From Theristus sp. LFF4_11 (lineage: Eukaryota > Nematoda > Chromadorea > Monhysterida > Xyalidae), in the NCBI GenBank assembly GCA_030248135.1, contig JASANC010003260.1, positions 1-64,000 on the forward strand: a stretch of 64,000 bases of DNA, written 5' to 3'. Of this stretch, positions 46,301-57,700 are shown piece by piece. Numbering within the stretch: position 1 is the first letter of the stretch; every line of letters begins with the position of its first letter. Position numbers and translations under genes: made by a program. Under the pieces are notes generated by a model. The model had not been told where the DNA came from. It made no database searches and worked only from the letters and a program-made list of their open reading frames with translations.

Positions 46301-47211
46301 GGTATTTGCAAAAAACGTTCACTTCAAAACAAACACCTCTACTGTGGCTGTGTGTTCATCACTGTGATGCGTGATCAACGAATCTGGAAAGCACTAAAAA
46401 GCAAACATTAAAAATTGTGACATGAACGCTGATTGTCTATGTACATGATGCTGATTCCAACAATCAGCGCAATGCATTTACTCAAACTGTTTTTCCGGTG
46501 GAGGCCGAGACGAGTCCGAGGAGCTGGAGCACCGCATCAATCAGTGTTTCCGGGTGCTTGCCGACAACAAAGACTGCATGGACACCGGGCAACAGGCGAT
46601 GCTCATGATGCTGCATCGTATATTCTGCGAACTCAAGGTTTGCGATTTAGGATACGGTCCGTCAAACAGTCTGTGATGAGCAAACAGTGTAGGCCACAAT
46701 TGGTCTTGCCGCAGTTATACCGGTGACAACTAGCTAGACAGTAATACTTCAAAGACCGCATTATCTAACCGCACCGCAGTTTATGCCACCCTCAACGAGT
46801 TTGACCGTATTTTTTCCTAGCTCTAGCCGTGTTATTGCCACGGTCGCAATAATACCGACCAGAACCAGCCAAACCGCATTTGACAGCCAACCCGTGTTTT
46901 TCAGCCACACTTGGTCAGGCTGCAATGATATATGCTTGTACCGAGCATTAGAGAAGAACAAACAAATCAATAAAGAAGCAAGCAGTTATCCCATCAACTT
47001 CTCTTCATTCGTCAAGATCCATACAAATGCAATCCTCATTCTGCAGTTCGTCACTCGTCGTATGGCCGATGAGGATGAGGCGGGTGAGAAGCAGAACGAA
47101 TGGAAGTTTGCGGCGATGGCCATCGACCGCCTGTGCTTGGTGCTGTTCACGTTGTTCATCAGTGGCTCAACGTGCTACATCTTCTTCACTGCCCCATATT
47201 TGACGGCGTGA
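40353..47211 (+). CDS. Nicotinic acetylcholine receptor alpha-type subunit, copy 1 (ACR-16/alpha7-like)
   Basis: Eleven exons join in phase: 40353-40550, 41007-41051, 41209-41318, 41992-42142, 42501-42603, 42722-42916, 43422-43508, 44323-44432, 44973-45117, 46504-46637 and 47047-47211; 480 residues. A signal peptide (about 1-23) is followed by the ligand-binding domain: loop [11 protein letters not shown], Cys-loop 151-165 ([15 protein letters not shown]), loop B GSWTYDG, and the vicinal Cys pair 215-216 (YECC) that marks alpha subunits. M1 is at about 232-257. M2 begins GEKIGLQITVLLS with Glu at -1' (cation-selective), Gly 266 at 2', Leu at 9' and Asp at 20'. M3 (about 297-325) leads into the NFHHRTP motif. 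The cytoplasmic loop spans exons 9-10, and M4 is at about 445-470. The product is a plasma-membrane, acetylcholine-gated cation channel subunit that assembles as a pentamer. It is a tandem paralogue of the gene at 48370-59077. Confidence 0.93.
40601..40770. mobile_element. MITE, ACAGTC family, copy E
   Basis: The ends ACAGTCGAACGCTAAATTAT and CACAGTCAAACTGT surround paired CAGCTGATTGGTTGGCGATC / GATCACCAACCAATCAGCTG. It is in intron 1 of receptor copy 1. A degraded relative at about 41333-41460 (CAACTAGCTGATTGGTTGAT, GGCGGAGTTTGG) lies in intron 3 of the same gene. Confidence 0.85.
41333..41460. mobile_element. MITE, ACAGTC family, degraded copy F
   Basis: It retains the internal AGCTGATTGGTTGATGCATG, GGCGGAGTTTGGTTTGC and CACGTGACCACC segments but has lost clear termini. 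It starts about 14 bp after the donor of exon 3 in receptor copy 1. Confidence 0.55.
43611..44172 (+). repeat. 18-bp minisatellite CAAACAAACGCACAGGCA
   Basis: About 31 units of CAAACAAACGCACAGGCA, with interspersed variants carrying CACACAGCGA, GCGCAAGCA or GCACAGACA. The period is a multiple of three and the unit lacks stops in several frames, so both strands show long artificial open frames (repeating HKQTHR on the plus strand). The variant unit recurs at irregular spacing, suggesting higher-order duplication. It lies in intron 7 (43509-44322) of receptor copy 1, between the M2 and M3 exons, and is not coding. Confidence 0.95.
44736..44957 (+). mobile_element. MITE, CGTGTCC/TGACGTCA family, copy B
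   Basis: It runs from ATTTATTCAAACGTGTCCGG through GACGTCA-like and CATTCACCATTT segments to GGGACACGTTTAAAAAATAG. The TGACGTCA sites have decayed here. It ends 16 bp before exon 9 (44973) of receptor copy 1, next to the intron's acceptor. Confidence 0.8.
45151..45719. mobile_element. Foldback element with 15-bp GAATTCCGGCCCGRA repeats in its arms
   Basis: The left arm has seven units of roughly GAATTCCGGCCCGAA, then GAATTTTCGCCAGCAAGAAC and ATATTAAACCACACGAA. The right arm (about 45553-45719) is the reverse complement, ending with GTAC as the left begins. The centre is about 240 bp. It lies in intron 9 of receptor copy 1, 33 bp after the exon 9 donor. Frames through it give artificial Glu-Phe-Arg-Pro repeats. 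A shorter related element is at 59983-60249. Confidence 0.85.
45850..46304. mobile_element. C-rich MITE, TACCGTATTACCCCC family, copy C
   Basis: It has both termini (TACCGTATTACCCCCATTAA and GGGGGTAATACGGTA) and the same AT-rich core as the copy at 10971-11430. It lies in intron 9 of receptor copy 1. Confidence 0.85.
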
Positions 47212-48284
47212 TTGCTTTTGGGCTGACGAAAGTTTTTTTGGTACTTTTTTGTGGGAACGTTTTTGCGGATCGGCCTATCCCCAGTTATCGATTGCTGTAA
47301 ATGTTTTTTTTTGTGTGAACGATCAATAGTTTTCCTGGTAGTTTAGAAAGTGACTGTTTTCTACTTGTTTTTTTGTGAAATTTTCGTTCACCTGTAAATT
47401 CACGGTTTTTTCTATGAGTTCCGCTTTTTTCACTGAAAGTTGCTGGTAAATTTCTGCGTTATTTTTATTCGTTGACGTGTGTTGCTGCTGCTGAAACCAA
47501 TAACAGGTGTCATTTGATCACAATTCAATAAAATCAGACCCTGAAATACTTTTGACCGGTTTCATGAACGGCCTGAAATGTTGGCTCCCTGCGAATTTGC
47601 GCAAGCAACACGGTGAGGTCTGACTCATCGGGGTAGCAAGGCTTGAGAAATTACCATTCAGAAAATACAGTTCCACAAAAAAACTCCAAAACACACAAGT
47701 ACCTAGAGCAGCGCGAAAAAAGCATTTATTGTAACATTTCCTAACTCTTGTACGCAACACGCAACCAGGCTTTCACGGTTTTTTTGTTGACCCGGGCATC
47801 TTTCAAATAAACTGGAAACTGTGTACAAAACTGCTGAGAAAAAAATCGGTCTCGATGAAAGAAAATCCGCTTACTTCTGTTTATTATATCCGACAAAATA
47901 CAAACATTATAAGACAGATCATCGCAAAAAAATTTCAAGAGTTTTTAGCGCAAAAAACTGTTGTCAACATCAAAGTGTCCTCTGTAACTGGTACAACATA
48001 CAACACAGACAATTGACATTTCAGCGCCTGAACTTAAGCAGAATCAAATTCTCCCGTTGTGTAATTTGAATTTTTTTCAAATGACGTTGTTCTTTTATTG
48101 GACAGCATTGTTTCATCTGTAAACGTCTAAAACGTGTGAATCAAGATTGGAATGTCGGTTGCAAGTGTGTATGCAACCATTCAGTTTTCGCCGCACAACA
48201 GATTTGTTGCACATGTTCAAACGATTGTTTTGACTCTAAATATTACAAGTCCATGTTTTGGTTCAACTTCAGCAGGTTGCACCA
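47212..48284. other. Intergenic stretch between the two receptor genes
   Basis: The only feature I can point to is an AATAAA at 47527-47532, 316 bp after the stop of copy 1, a plausible polyadenylation signal. The remaining sequence is T-rich with no supported gene. The spacing of about 1.2 kb makes it likely that both receptor copies have their own promoter, but an operon-like readthrough cannot be ruled out. Confidence 0.4.
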
Positions 48285-48366
48285 ACGCGAAATTCGAACC
48301 AGTGTAGCCGATCTCATGCCGCATAACCAAGTTCAAGCGCGCTAACCACTGCGCCAATTAGCCGGA
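48284..48366 (-). repeat. tRNA-like SINE abutting the start of receptor copy 2
   Basis: On the minus strand it reads GGCTAATTGGCGCAGTGG, with a good A box (TGGCGCAGTGG), then a GCTTGAACTTGG loop region and a B box GGTTCGAATTTCG. The acceptor ends do not pair, so it is a tRNA-derived retroelement or dead tRNA, not a working gene. It ends four bases before the ATG at 48370. Confidence 0.6.
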
Positions 48367-48369
48367 ACC

Positions 48370-48608
48370 ATGTTACACCATACTGTTTGTCCATGTTGTG
48401 TTCTCTTGGTCATGACGCTCAGTGTGGCGCGAGCACCAAACGCGGAGCGCAACTTGCACCAAATGTTGCTGAATAAGTACAATTATTTGGAGAGACCCGT
48501 GAAGAACAGTTCTCAACCAATCACCATTCAGCTCGGTGCGATCCTGCAACAGCTGATTGATGTGGTTAGTGAAGAACGCTTTGCTTATTGATTGATTGAT
48601 TGGTTGAC

Positions 48609-48669
<61 letters not shown>

Positions 48670-48670
48670 C

Positions 48671-48725
<55 letters not shown>

Positions 48726-51700
48726 TATCGAATGAAATTTTAAGTTCGACGGGTTTATGACTTCTATAACAGTTTATGAAATATATAATAATTCCAGGAC
48801 GAAAAGAATGAGATTGTGAAAATCAACGCCATGCTGAAATACGTGAGTCTTTTTCAACGGACTTCCCCAAAAAATCTTTTTCGTTTTTTCCTTTTGGCTT
48901 TTTTATTTTTGTTTTTTTTCACTCCCAGACTTGGTACGATTACAAACTGCGTTGGCTGCCAGAAGAGTTCGACAATGTGACACGAATCCTGCTGCCAAAA
49001 GGCAAAATCTGGCAACCGGATGTTCTGCTCTATAACAGGTGCGAATTTTCTAATTCGTGATTGAAAACATGAGGAAAATAAACGAATTCAATCAGCAAAA
49101 TCAAAAAAAACAACAGGAAACATTCGATCAGTCTTATCCCGCGTTTTTCTGAAATCTATTTTTAAATTTTAAGATTTATGAAATTTATGGCGTACACATC
49201 TGATTTTTCTCATCAGAATCACAGAAATTACACAGCGACATAGGAAAAACTTTCTCTGCTTATAAATTTTCCAGCGTTTCGTCCTCGTCAGACGCTTCGT
49301 TTGACCCAACCTACCCGGTGAATCTGATCATTTACTCTAACGGCAAGGTGCAATGGCTGCCGCCGGGCATTTTCAAGTTCAGCTGCAAGATTGACATTCG
49401 CTATTTTCCGTTCGATCATCAGCAGTGCTTTTTCAAGGTGAATATTTGACTATACAGACGCGCTGATTGTCTACAGCAAATACATTGATATGATTGTATT
49501 GGGTGCGATACAAATCCACAGAAGTGTAACAAAACAACGGCTAACAAAAGATACACGTGAAATCAGTGGAGTTTCCCAACAGCGAATTTTCATTGCTCCA
49601 ATACTGAAATACTTGAATATCCGTTTTCGAGCACATTTTCAAACTGCTGTCAGTGCAACTTTCAAATGTCAGTCAGTCATCAAACATATTTTTCACACAT
49701 ATTATGCATTTTGTTTTCTATTATTTTTACCAATTTTGTTCTTGCGACTCCAGTTTGGCTCGTGGACGCATGACGTCACCAAGCTCGACCTGCAGCCGGA
49801 TGACGAGCAAGGCCTGGACATGGCTGAGTACATGGTGAACGGAGAGTGGAATTTGTATCGTGAGTTGCTGTGTGAGCGAAACGGACCTTGCGAAAAACGG
49901 CTGCTAAAATTGCGTACACGTGTTATCTACGCAATAAACGCGTTTTAGTAGCCGTTTCAGTTGCCCGTTTTAGTAGCCCATTCAAGTGGCCGTTTAGAAT
50001 TTAGTATTGTGGATTTATTCAAACGTGTCCGGACTAATGTGACGTCATTTTATTTAAAAACGCCCGTTTGTCAAAGTACAGGCACTAAAATTTCAGTTTG
50101 GTGTGACTGATTTGACATTCACCATTTGTTTACGGGAAGAAATCGGCTAAACGGATAGTCTGGTTTGCTGTGAACGACAAGCGCATGTTTTGTGGCACAT
50201 GACGTCATTTCAGTGGGACACGTTTAAAAAAATAGGCCATAGCCTGTTTCCCTTCTCAGTATTAGTAGCCGCATTTTGTCTCTCCCTGAACGCATGTCAA
50301 TATTGTTGTGTACGAACAACATCATATCGCAAACGGTTACATTGGCAGAACTGAACATTTTGATCGTGAACTCAATGAATGATTTTAGTCGATGAAATGC
50401 CCCCATCTACAACCATCAATACGCGGGTCGATACTTATCTTTTGCTGTTCCTACACGTTTTCAAAAAAATTGTTTCCAAACAACAAACAAACAAACCAAC
50501 CGACTGCAGGCGCGGACGTTACCCGTTCGGAGAAGTTCTACGAGTGCTGCCCGAAGACGCCGTACGCCTCGTTGCACTTCACGATGTACATGAAGCGTCG
50601 CACGCTCTACTACGCGTTCAACCTCGTGCTGCCCTGTATGCTGATCACGGTGATGACGATATTCGGCTTCACGTTGCCGCCGGCGTGCGGAGAGAAAATC
50701 GGACTACGTAGGTGCATTCAGCGCTGAATTCTGGTGAAGTTGTGACCGTTTTGGGCCCAGGCGTCGCAAAACGACTTGAACATTTCAAGGTGTTTTTCAA
50801 AAAAAATTCGGTGTTTTTTACACACACACATGGAAATGTGTTGTTGTGATGAATTTCATGAAGACATCAAGCGGACAAATTCATTTCTGGCTGGTACAGA
50901 TACAGCGCGGCGGCAGAAAGAATGGCTGCGCGCGCAGCCACCGTTTTTTGCAGATTTCAAAATAATTTAGCGCGAAATATTAGTGTGGTTATCGGAAAGT
51001 CCTGTTTTATCCACGGAGTCGTGACAGTTTATCATAGTTCTGACCGTTTGCAAAAATAATCCATTTTTTGACTGTGCTGCTGTTTGCAAAAGATTTCTCG
51101 TTGTACGTGTGGTGACGCCCACCTATCACTTCTTTCTTGCTGTTTCGATGCTGCGATTGAATTCAGCATGAGCTACGCCAAAAAATGTAAAATTTTAGCG
51201 CTTATTGGGGCGTTTTTTAGAGCGTATGCTTGCCCAGTGACACTTGAATTCATGCTGACCTTGAAACATCAACCATCTAATTCTTTATTAGTGTTATTGA
51301 ACTACCGGTAGTTTCCGACTTATTTTTTGCATTTATCATTTTGTGTTTTAGGTTTGGTTGGACAGTGTAGTCGTAGCTGTTTTGGTTTAGCTTGTGACGT
51401 TGATTTATGGCATCCGCCCATTTGGTGCAGTTTAGTCTGAGTGCCATTGGTAGCTGATATTTCATCTTATTCATATACTGAAAAGAAAAAATCTTGCGCA
51501 ACACTTATTATGGTGGGCACTGTATGTAATAAGTTTTAGACAAAACTTATGTTTTTTGGCAAAGTCACGAATAACCGCGGCTTTCAAGATTCTATGAACC
51601 AAACCTACATGTTCAACCAAAGATAAATCAAAAACTTGATTTATGGCACCCGCCCGTTATGTGCAGTTTAGTCTGAGTGCCATTTTTAGCTGATATTTCA

Positions 51701-54700
51701 TCTTATTCATATCGTAAAAAGAAAACGCTTGCGCAACACTATGTTATAGGTTTTGGACAACTTGTCTGTTTTTGGCGGAAAGTCACGAATAACCGTGGCT
51801 TTCAAAAACCAAACCCATAAATTCAACCAAAGACAAATCAAAGAGGATGCTGTGTGCTCATTCATTGGTGTCAATGTTACACAGTTAAGTTGAAGTCTGT
51901 TGCAGTAGAACATGCCGCGGTAAACGTGTGACGCGTGATCCTGGGCTCTTAGCACAGGACGTGTACGGTATTGGTTCCCTTTCAGTACGATGATTCCCTC
52001 CAGTTTGACGTGATGATTGTCAAGGCGATTTGTTTGAAAATCAAATTAAGTACATATTTAAACAAAATTCATCGGGTTATTTAAAGATAAACGTCAATAT
52101 GAAAGACGTAAGAGGTAAGAACGTGTTGAAACCAAATACCGTAATTACCGTACCTCGTGGGCCAAAAATTATATAGTATTCGAATGTGTTTTTTAAAACA
52201 GGTAAAATCTCACACGTTTCGCGTCAGTGTTACGATTCCAGCGCTGCTGATGTTTCGCACAAATTAGAAAGAATGGAGAAAACTCCCATGTTTCCGTAAT
52301 GTGGTGAAGCTAGTTTTGAAGCTCATTTTTTTCGCAAAGCCGACACATTTTTTCATCCGGCTTTTATCATGGTAGTGGTATACAATTAGAAACATTGTGC
52401 AAAACACAGCAAAAATTCACTTGGGACTGTTTTTCACGCCCGGAGATTTGAAACATCAACCAAAGAACTTAGGCGGCGTTGTTATTTAAGGCTAGCGGCT
52501 AGCCCAGAAAAGTGATCAGAGAACGTCGTCGAAACTGTACATTGAAATTTCTACTTACGGTGAATGACGACCCAGATCTAATGTGAAACCATCGAAAGTC
52601 ACTGTAAAGACACCCCCCACCAAAGTGAGTTGTCGGGGATTTTAGGCGATGTTTTAAGCCAGTGATAACGGAGAAAAGCGTGCAGAACGCCCTCGAGTAG
52701 GGGTGAGTATTGTGGATTTATTCAAACGTGTCCAGACTAAAATGACGTCATTTGCTTTAAAAACGCCCGTTTGTCAAAGTACAGGCACTAAAATGTCAGT
52801 TTGGTGTGACTGATTTGACATTCACCATTTGTTTACGGGAAGAAATCGGCTAAACGGAAAATCTGGTTTGCTGTGGACGGCAAGCGCATGTTTGGCGGCA
52901 CATGACGTCATTTCAGTGGGACACGTTTAAAAAAATAGGTCATACCATACTACAAGCCGTTTCGTCTTCAAAAGCGGTTTTTCTCTGAATTCTGACAGCA
53001 GTAACCTTCGGAAACAAACGTTTGTGCTGAAGTTTTTCTGTTGAACGAATGGCAGCTGATGTTTCAGCGTCGGCTAACTAAGCAGAAGATGATAAAAATG
53101 TCAAGTCGTCATACCAGGAAAAACCAGGTTTATCAGTACGTATATCGATTATACTACTGAAACGTTTTTTTGGCGAAGTCTCAGAGACTTCAGCAGTAAA
53201 TATGGCAAGTGTGAATAGTATACCTCACAACAGATGAGTGGAACATCAGCAAATGTAGAAAGTTTTATTACATGCTGTTATTACGTTATGTTCATCTATT
53301 ATACCGTCGCACGCTTCAAAATATGATCTGAAATAAAAGTCACAAAAACGGCAATAAATTTGTGAGCTGGTATGTCAGCTGGCGAAATATGCTGACAACA
53401 TCAGTGTGTTGCCAAGAAACTACGATCGGCCTAACAGCTTGCTCTCGACTGATATCTTTGTTTAGTGTTTTTGGCTGAGGTTTCATTTGGTTTTTATATG
53501 ATACAGCATTATGCGAATAATTCACTACCTTCTAAAAGTCCTAGTCATAACTACTAAATTTCATTTTTTGACGAAGTCAAGTGTTTTATCTTGGCTTCCT
53601 GCGTGTGTGTTTCTAAATAATGGTCAATAACTAGGAGTTGTGTTGTTTGAGCGCCGAATTTGTCCCATTCGTTTGTGCAAGGTACAAAGAACAAAAACAC
53701 GTCACATTTAACACACGAGAAGGTTTCTGAACGTTTTTCGCTGTCATTCAATTTTCCTTGCACCCGAAAAAAGCTGCGACGTTTTGTCGGCCATGCCGTA
53801 CAGATGACGAATACGAGCTATTTAAAATTTGCACTTTTTGGCGCACCCTGTCATTTACAGTGTTCGCCTGATGATAAGTTTTAGATCTACTATGCGACAC
53901 GAGCACACGACACATTCTCTTGAATTTATCACGCAACTTTTTTTGAATTGCGCGGTATGGCGTGGACCATACCCACGCGTCAGATGCACAGCTCTCAAAC
54001 CGGGTGTAGCCAAAATGCCACCGCAAAAAAATTCTTGCGGGCTGCGCACACCAGTTTTGAGGGCCACATTGGTACCCCACACGGTCGCACGGGTATGCCG
54101 TGGACTGTGGATGGAGTCCGCACCAGGTTTCTTTGGCTGCCGTACACACACGTTTGTTTCGCCGTTTTGCGTGATTGGGTGTTTTTACACAAAATTTTCC
54201 GAAGCATTGCGTTCTCTTTTCTTTATGCTCTGAGGAATATCGCTAAAATCTGGTGTTTTTTGTCGGCCTTGCAGGTGGCGTTTATTGACACAAACTGGCG
54301 TTAATTATCGCCAGCTGGTTTTTAAATGCCAATTGCCGTTTTTGAACGCCGATGAAATGCCATTGTGTCATAAAAAATTATGCACTTTTCGGTTGATATT
54401 TCACGCGGATTTAGAAAGTCACTGCCGGTTGTTTACAATCATCATCTATCATGAAAGTTATGGTCTATTAACTTTAAAATCTCAAAGAGTTTTTAGTTTT
54501 TTTTGTGAGAAGTCCTGAGAGACTTCTAAATTGTGACGCTTTTGGTGATCATGTCCCACGTGCCAATAAGTGCTGACTACTTTAGTTTCCGTGCGAAAAA
54601 ACCAACGCGATTGAAAATGTTATATTGTCAATTTCCATTTCATATATGATCAATCAAATGTGCGGCTTTTCCACACATCATTTAACATTACTCCGCCTCC

Positions 54701-57700
54701 TTCGCACGAAAAGATAATGGTATGCACTCGGTCGATGTTTCACGCAGGACACTTACACGACATAAGTCGAAACAATTTTTTTTCGCAACAAATAAATCGA
54801 TTATGCAATAAGGTGTAGTTGATATTACAGTTGAGACCGAACAGTTATGTTGTTGCAGGTTTGAGTTCTCCACTGTAGCTTTGTGTTTTGCTTTTTTCAG
54901 AAATCACGGTTCTACTGTCGATCAGCATGTTCTTGAGCATTGTTAGCAGCATGACTCCGCCCACATCCGAGTCCGTCCCGCTGCTTGGTGAGCTTTTTTT
55001 GTTTGTGCTTGTATTGAATTTTTTAAATTAAAAAAAACTGATCGACCACGTCCACGTGGTACGCCACACCTACACCCCCTAACAAAAATGTATCCGTTGT
55101 TTAATATGGCCTATATGAATTTGGTTTTTTTCCCACGTGATCACATTCAGGCTGAACAGCGAAACATCATCAGACTGTAAAGAACTCGTATCAAGTGATG
55201 CAGAAAAAATCCACAGTTTCAATCGTATTCCTTTAAAGCTAAGAGACGCATTGTTTTGGTTTGGAAGGCTTCGGCAGGCAAATTTGGGCGTCTACTTGAC
55301 CAAAAGCACGTTATCAAATTGCATCAGGCGCTTTCTTCACGCTGTGCATGGTCGTGGTGTCCGCGTCTGTTGGTTTCACCGTAATCGTGGTCAGTTTCCA
55401 CCACCGATCCGCACACATCAATGAAATGGGCCGTTTGGTAGGTCATGTTGTTGATTTTGTTTTTCCGCTTTCTCGATTTTCAAACTGTATTCTGCTCTAT
55501 TACAGTGTGGTCGTGTCTGCCGTGCGTGTAGTGAATCAAACACACAGGCACCGCACCCGTGATAACATCGGTACAAGCGTGTGTGCCCGTGTGTTTGTGC
55601 AATTAATACGCGCCATACAACTGTGCAAGTGGCAAGTGCACAACACACTGCTGATCCAGAAATTTCCGAAAAAATATTGATAAGGAAAAGTGCAGAGCAG
55701 AATAAAGAGCCGTTCATACTGACGTTTATACAATACAACGGCACGGCACGTCACGTCACGTCATAGTGCAAAAAACGAGCAATACGTCCCGACCCGGCCC
55801 GGCCCGACACGTTCGTTCGTTCTTCTCAGGGTTTGCGCTCGTTTTTGGTGACGTACGTCTGGTATGAACGAAGACGTGCCGGGCCGGAGCTGGCCGTATG
55901 AATCCAACGTCACTTTAGAAACCTCCCAAAAAGGACGTACGGCTCCTCTGATCGCAAATTCTTTGAAATCTTGTTATTTTTATGTTTATTGTTGATGACC
56001 TGTTGGGGGGTTTTTAAGTGAAGTGTGTGCGGTTTCGGTTTGATGCGAATGAAAGAAATGTGTGATTGATCGAAACAAATTATCAGATTGTCAGTCAGTT
56101 CTTCCTGTTTGCATGCATACGTACGGAATGACCGAGTAAACATGGCAGCTTTTTTCAGGGTGCAAGGAGCGCGCGAAATTTGAATGAAAGAAAATAGACG
56201 TTCAGAAACCAACATGTGGTCTAAATTTGACGTGTTTTTTCAGACTAATTGGTTATTCGTGCTATTATATGTTGGCATTTTTGAAAAAACAACTCCTAGT
56301 CTGCGACTGATCCCGCCTTGACGGGCTGCCTTATTTATTCGGCCATACTGTACGTTTTCTCTTGGCGGAACCGAAATAAAGGGCAAAAACGCAGCCTACG
56401 CCATGTGAAATTGGTCATAGTTTTATCGCTCTTTCGAGCGACTTATTCCAAAAATTCCCATAGAGGCTGAGCAGCCGCATGCCGTTGTTACGACTGGGCT
56501 CTCGACATTTACCTCAAGTTTATGGGTAAAGACCGACAATACCAACGACCGAAATAAAAGTCATGTACAGATGAAACACGCTATTTACTGGTGTTTGTGT
56601 ACATGTACGTTGTGGGCAATCGATAACTGGCACAGACACAGTTAGGACATTTGGAGGGGGACAAACGTGGGACGCAATAAAGGGGTATTTTTTGAGCTGA
56701 CTTAAAAACATAACTGAGTATTTTAGAGGGATTGAGGGCAGGCAGATTAGAAAAGTGATTGAGAGAATTCAGTAAATCAGGAATTTTGATGAAACAAGGT
56801 GGCATGTTACAAACTGAAAAAGAAAACCTCAATTTTTTGATTCGTGAAAATATTTTTACAAAACAAAAATTTTGCTCCAGTCTTGGTCCAGCTTTACTGA
56901 TTTTTTTCTGACTTTCAGTTTTGGATTATTATTCAATGTCCTTTGTTCAGCAGGCTAAATGGTTCGATGTTGCAGGTCAGCAGGTGCACTGCAACAATGT
57001 AAAAAATACAAACACAACTGAACAAATTGAAAATGATATCAGCGTTTCATTTAAACAATTCAACAATTTTTTACATCAACCTCAGAAAAATTTGCGATCG
57101 TAGCCGCACGTTTACTTTTGGGAAGTTTGTATAGTGACGCTGCGTTCATACGGCACGGCACTTTCGGCACATCTTCATTCTGAGTGACGTCCGTCGACGT
57201 ACGTCTCCAGACGTCTGGTATAAACGTGCCTAAGAAAAAAAGAGCAAACAAGACTCCGCCCATTCCAAACTTATAATTTTAACAAAAAACATCAAATTTC
57301 GTTGCATTTTCAACTGAGTCCGCACACAGACGCGCGCTATTCTGCTGTATTGGGTGCCTTGGTTGATGTTCATGAAGCGACCTCCGGGCAAACGGCTCAC
57401 CCGAAAGAATCTGCCGAATCCATTCCGCCTGAAACACTGGATTCCGGAAACGGACCTTCCGAACGTACACAACGAAGAGGCTGATTTGAACGACGATGAC
57501 TTGGAGCAGGCTGGTTAGGCGTCTTGAGCTTGACTTTGTTTTTGCCTTGCGTTCACGCAGAACAGTTTTTGCACATCCGGCACTGCAAACTGCACTGCAT
57601 CGTTAAAAATTGTCTGAAGCCACTTTAAATTTTTTAAAGTTTCCACAGAAGCGTGTAGATGTTTCATTATCTTACGATATCACGGAATCTGGGAATCCCG

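Noticed and set aside
53748..54233. Overlapping frames of about 134 and 133 codons on both strands in receptor intron 6
   Set aside because: No recognisable motif, codon pattern or paired splice sites. Parts resemble dispersed repeat ends (GTCGGCCATGCCGTAC), so a decayed repeat is more likely.
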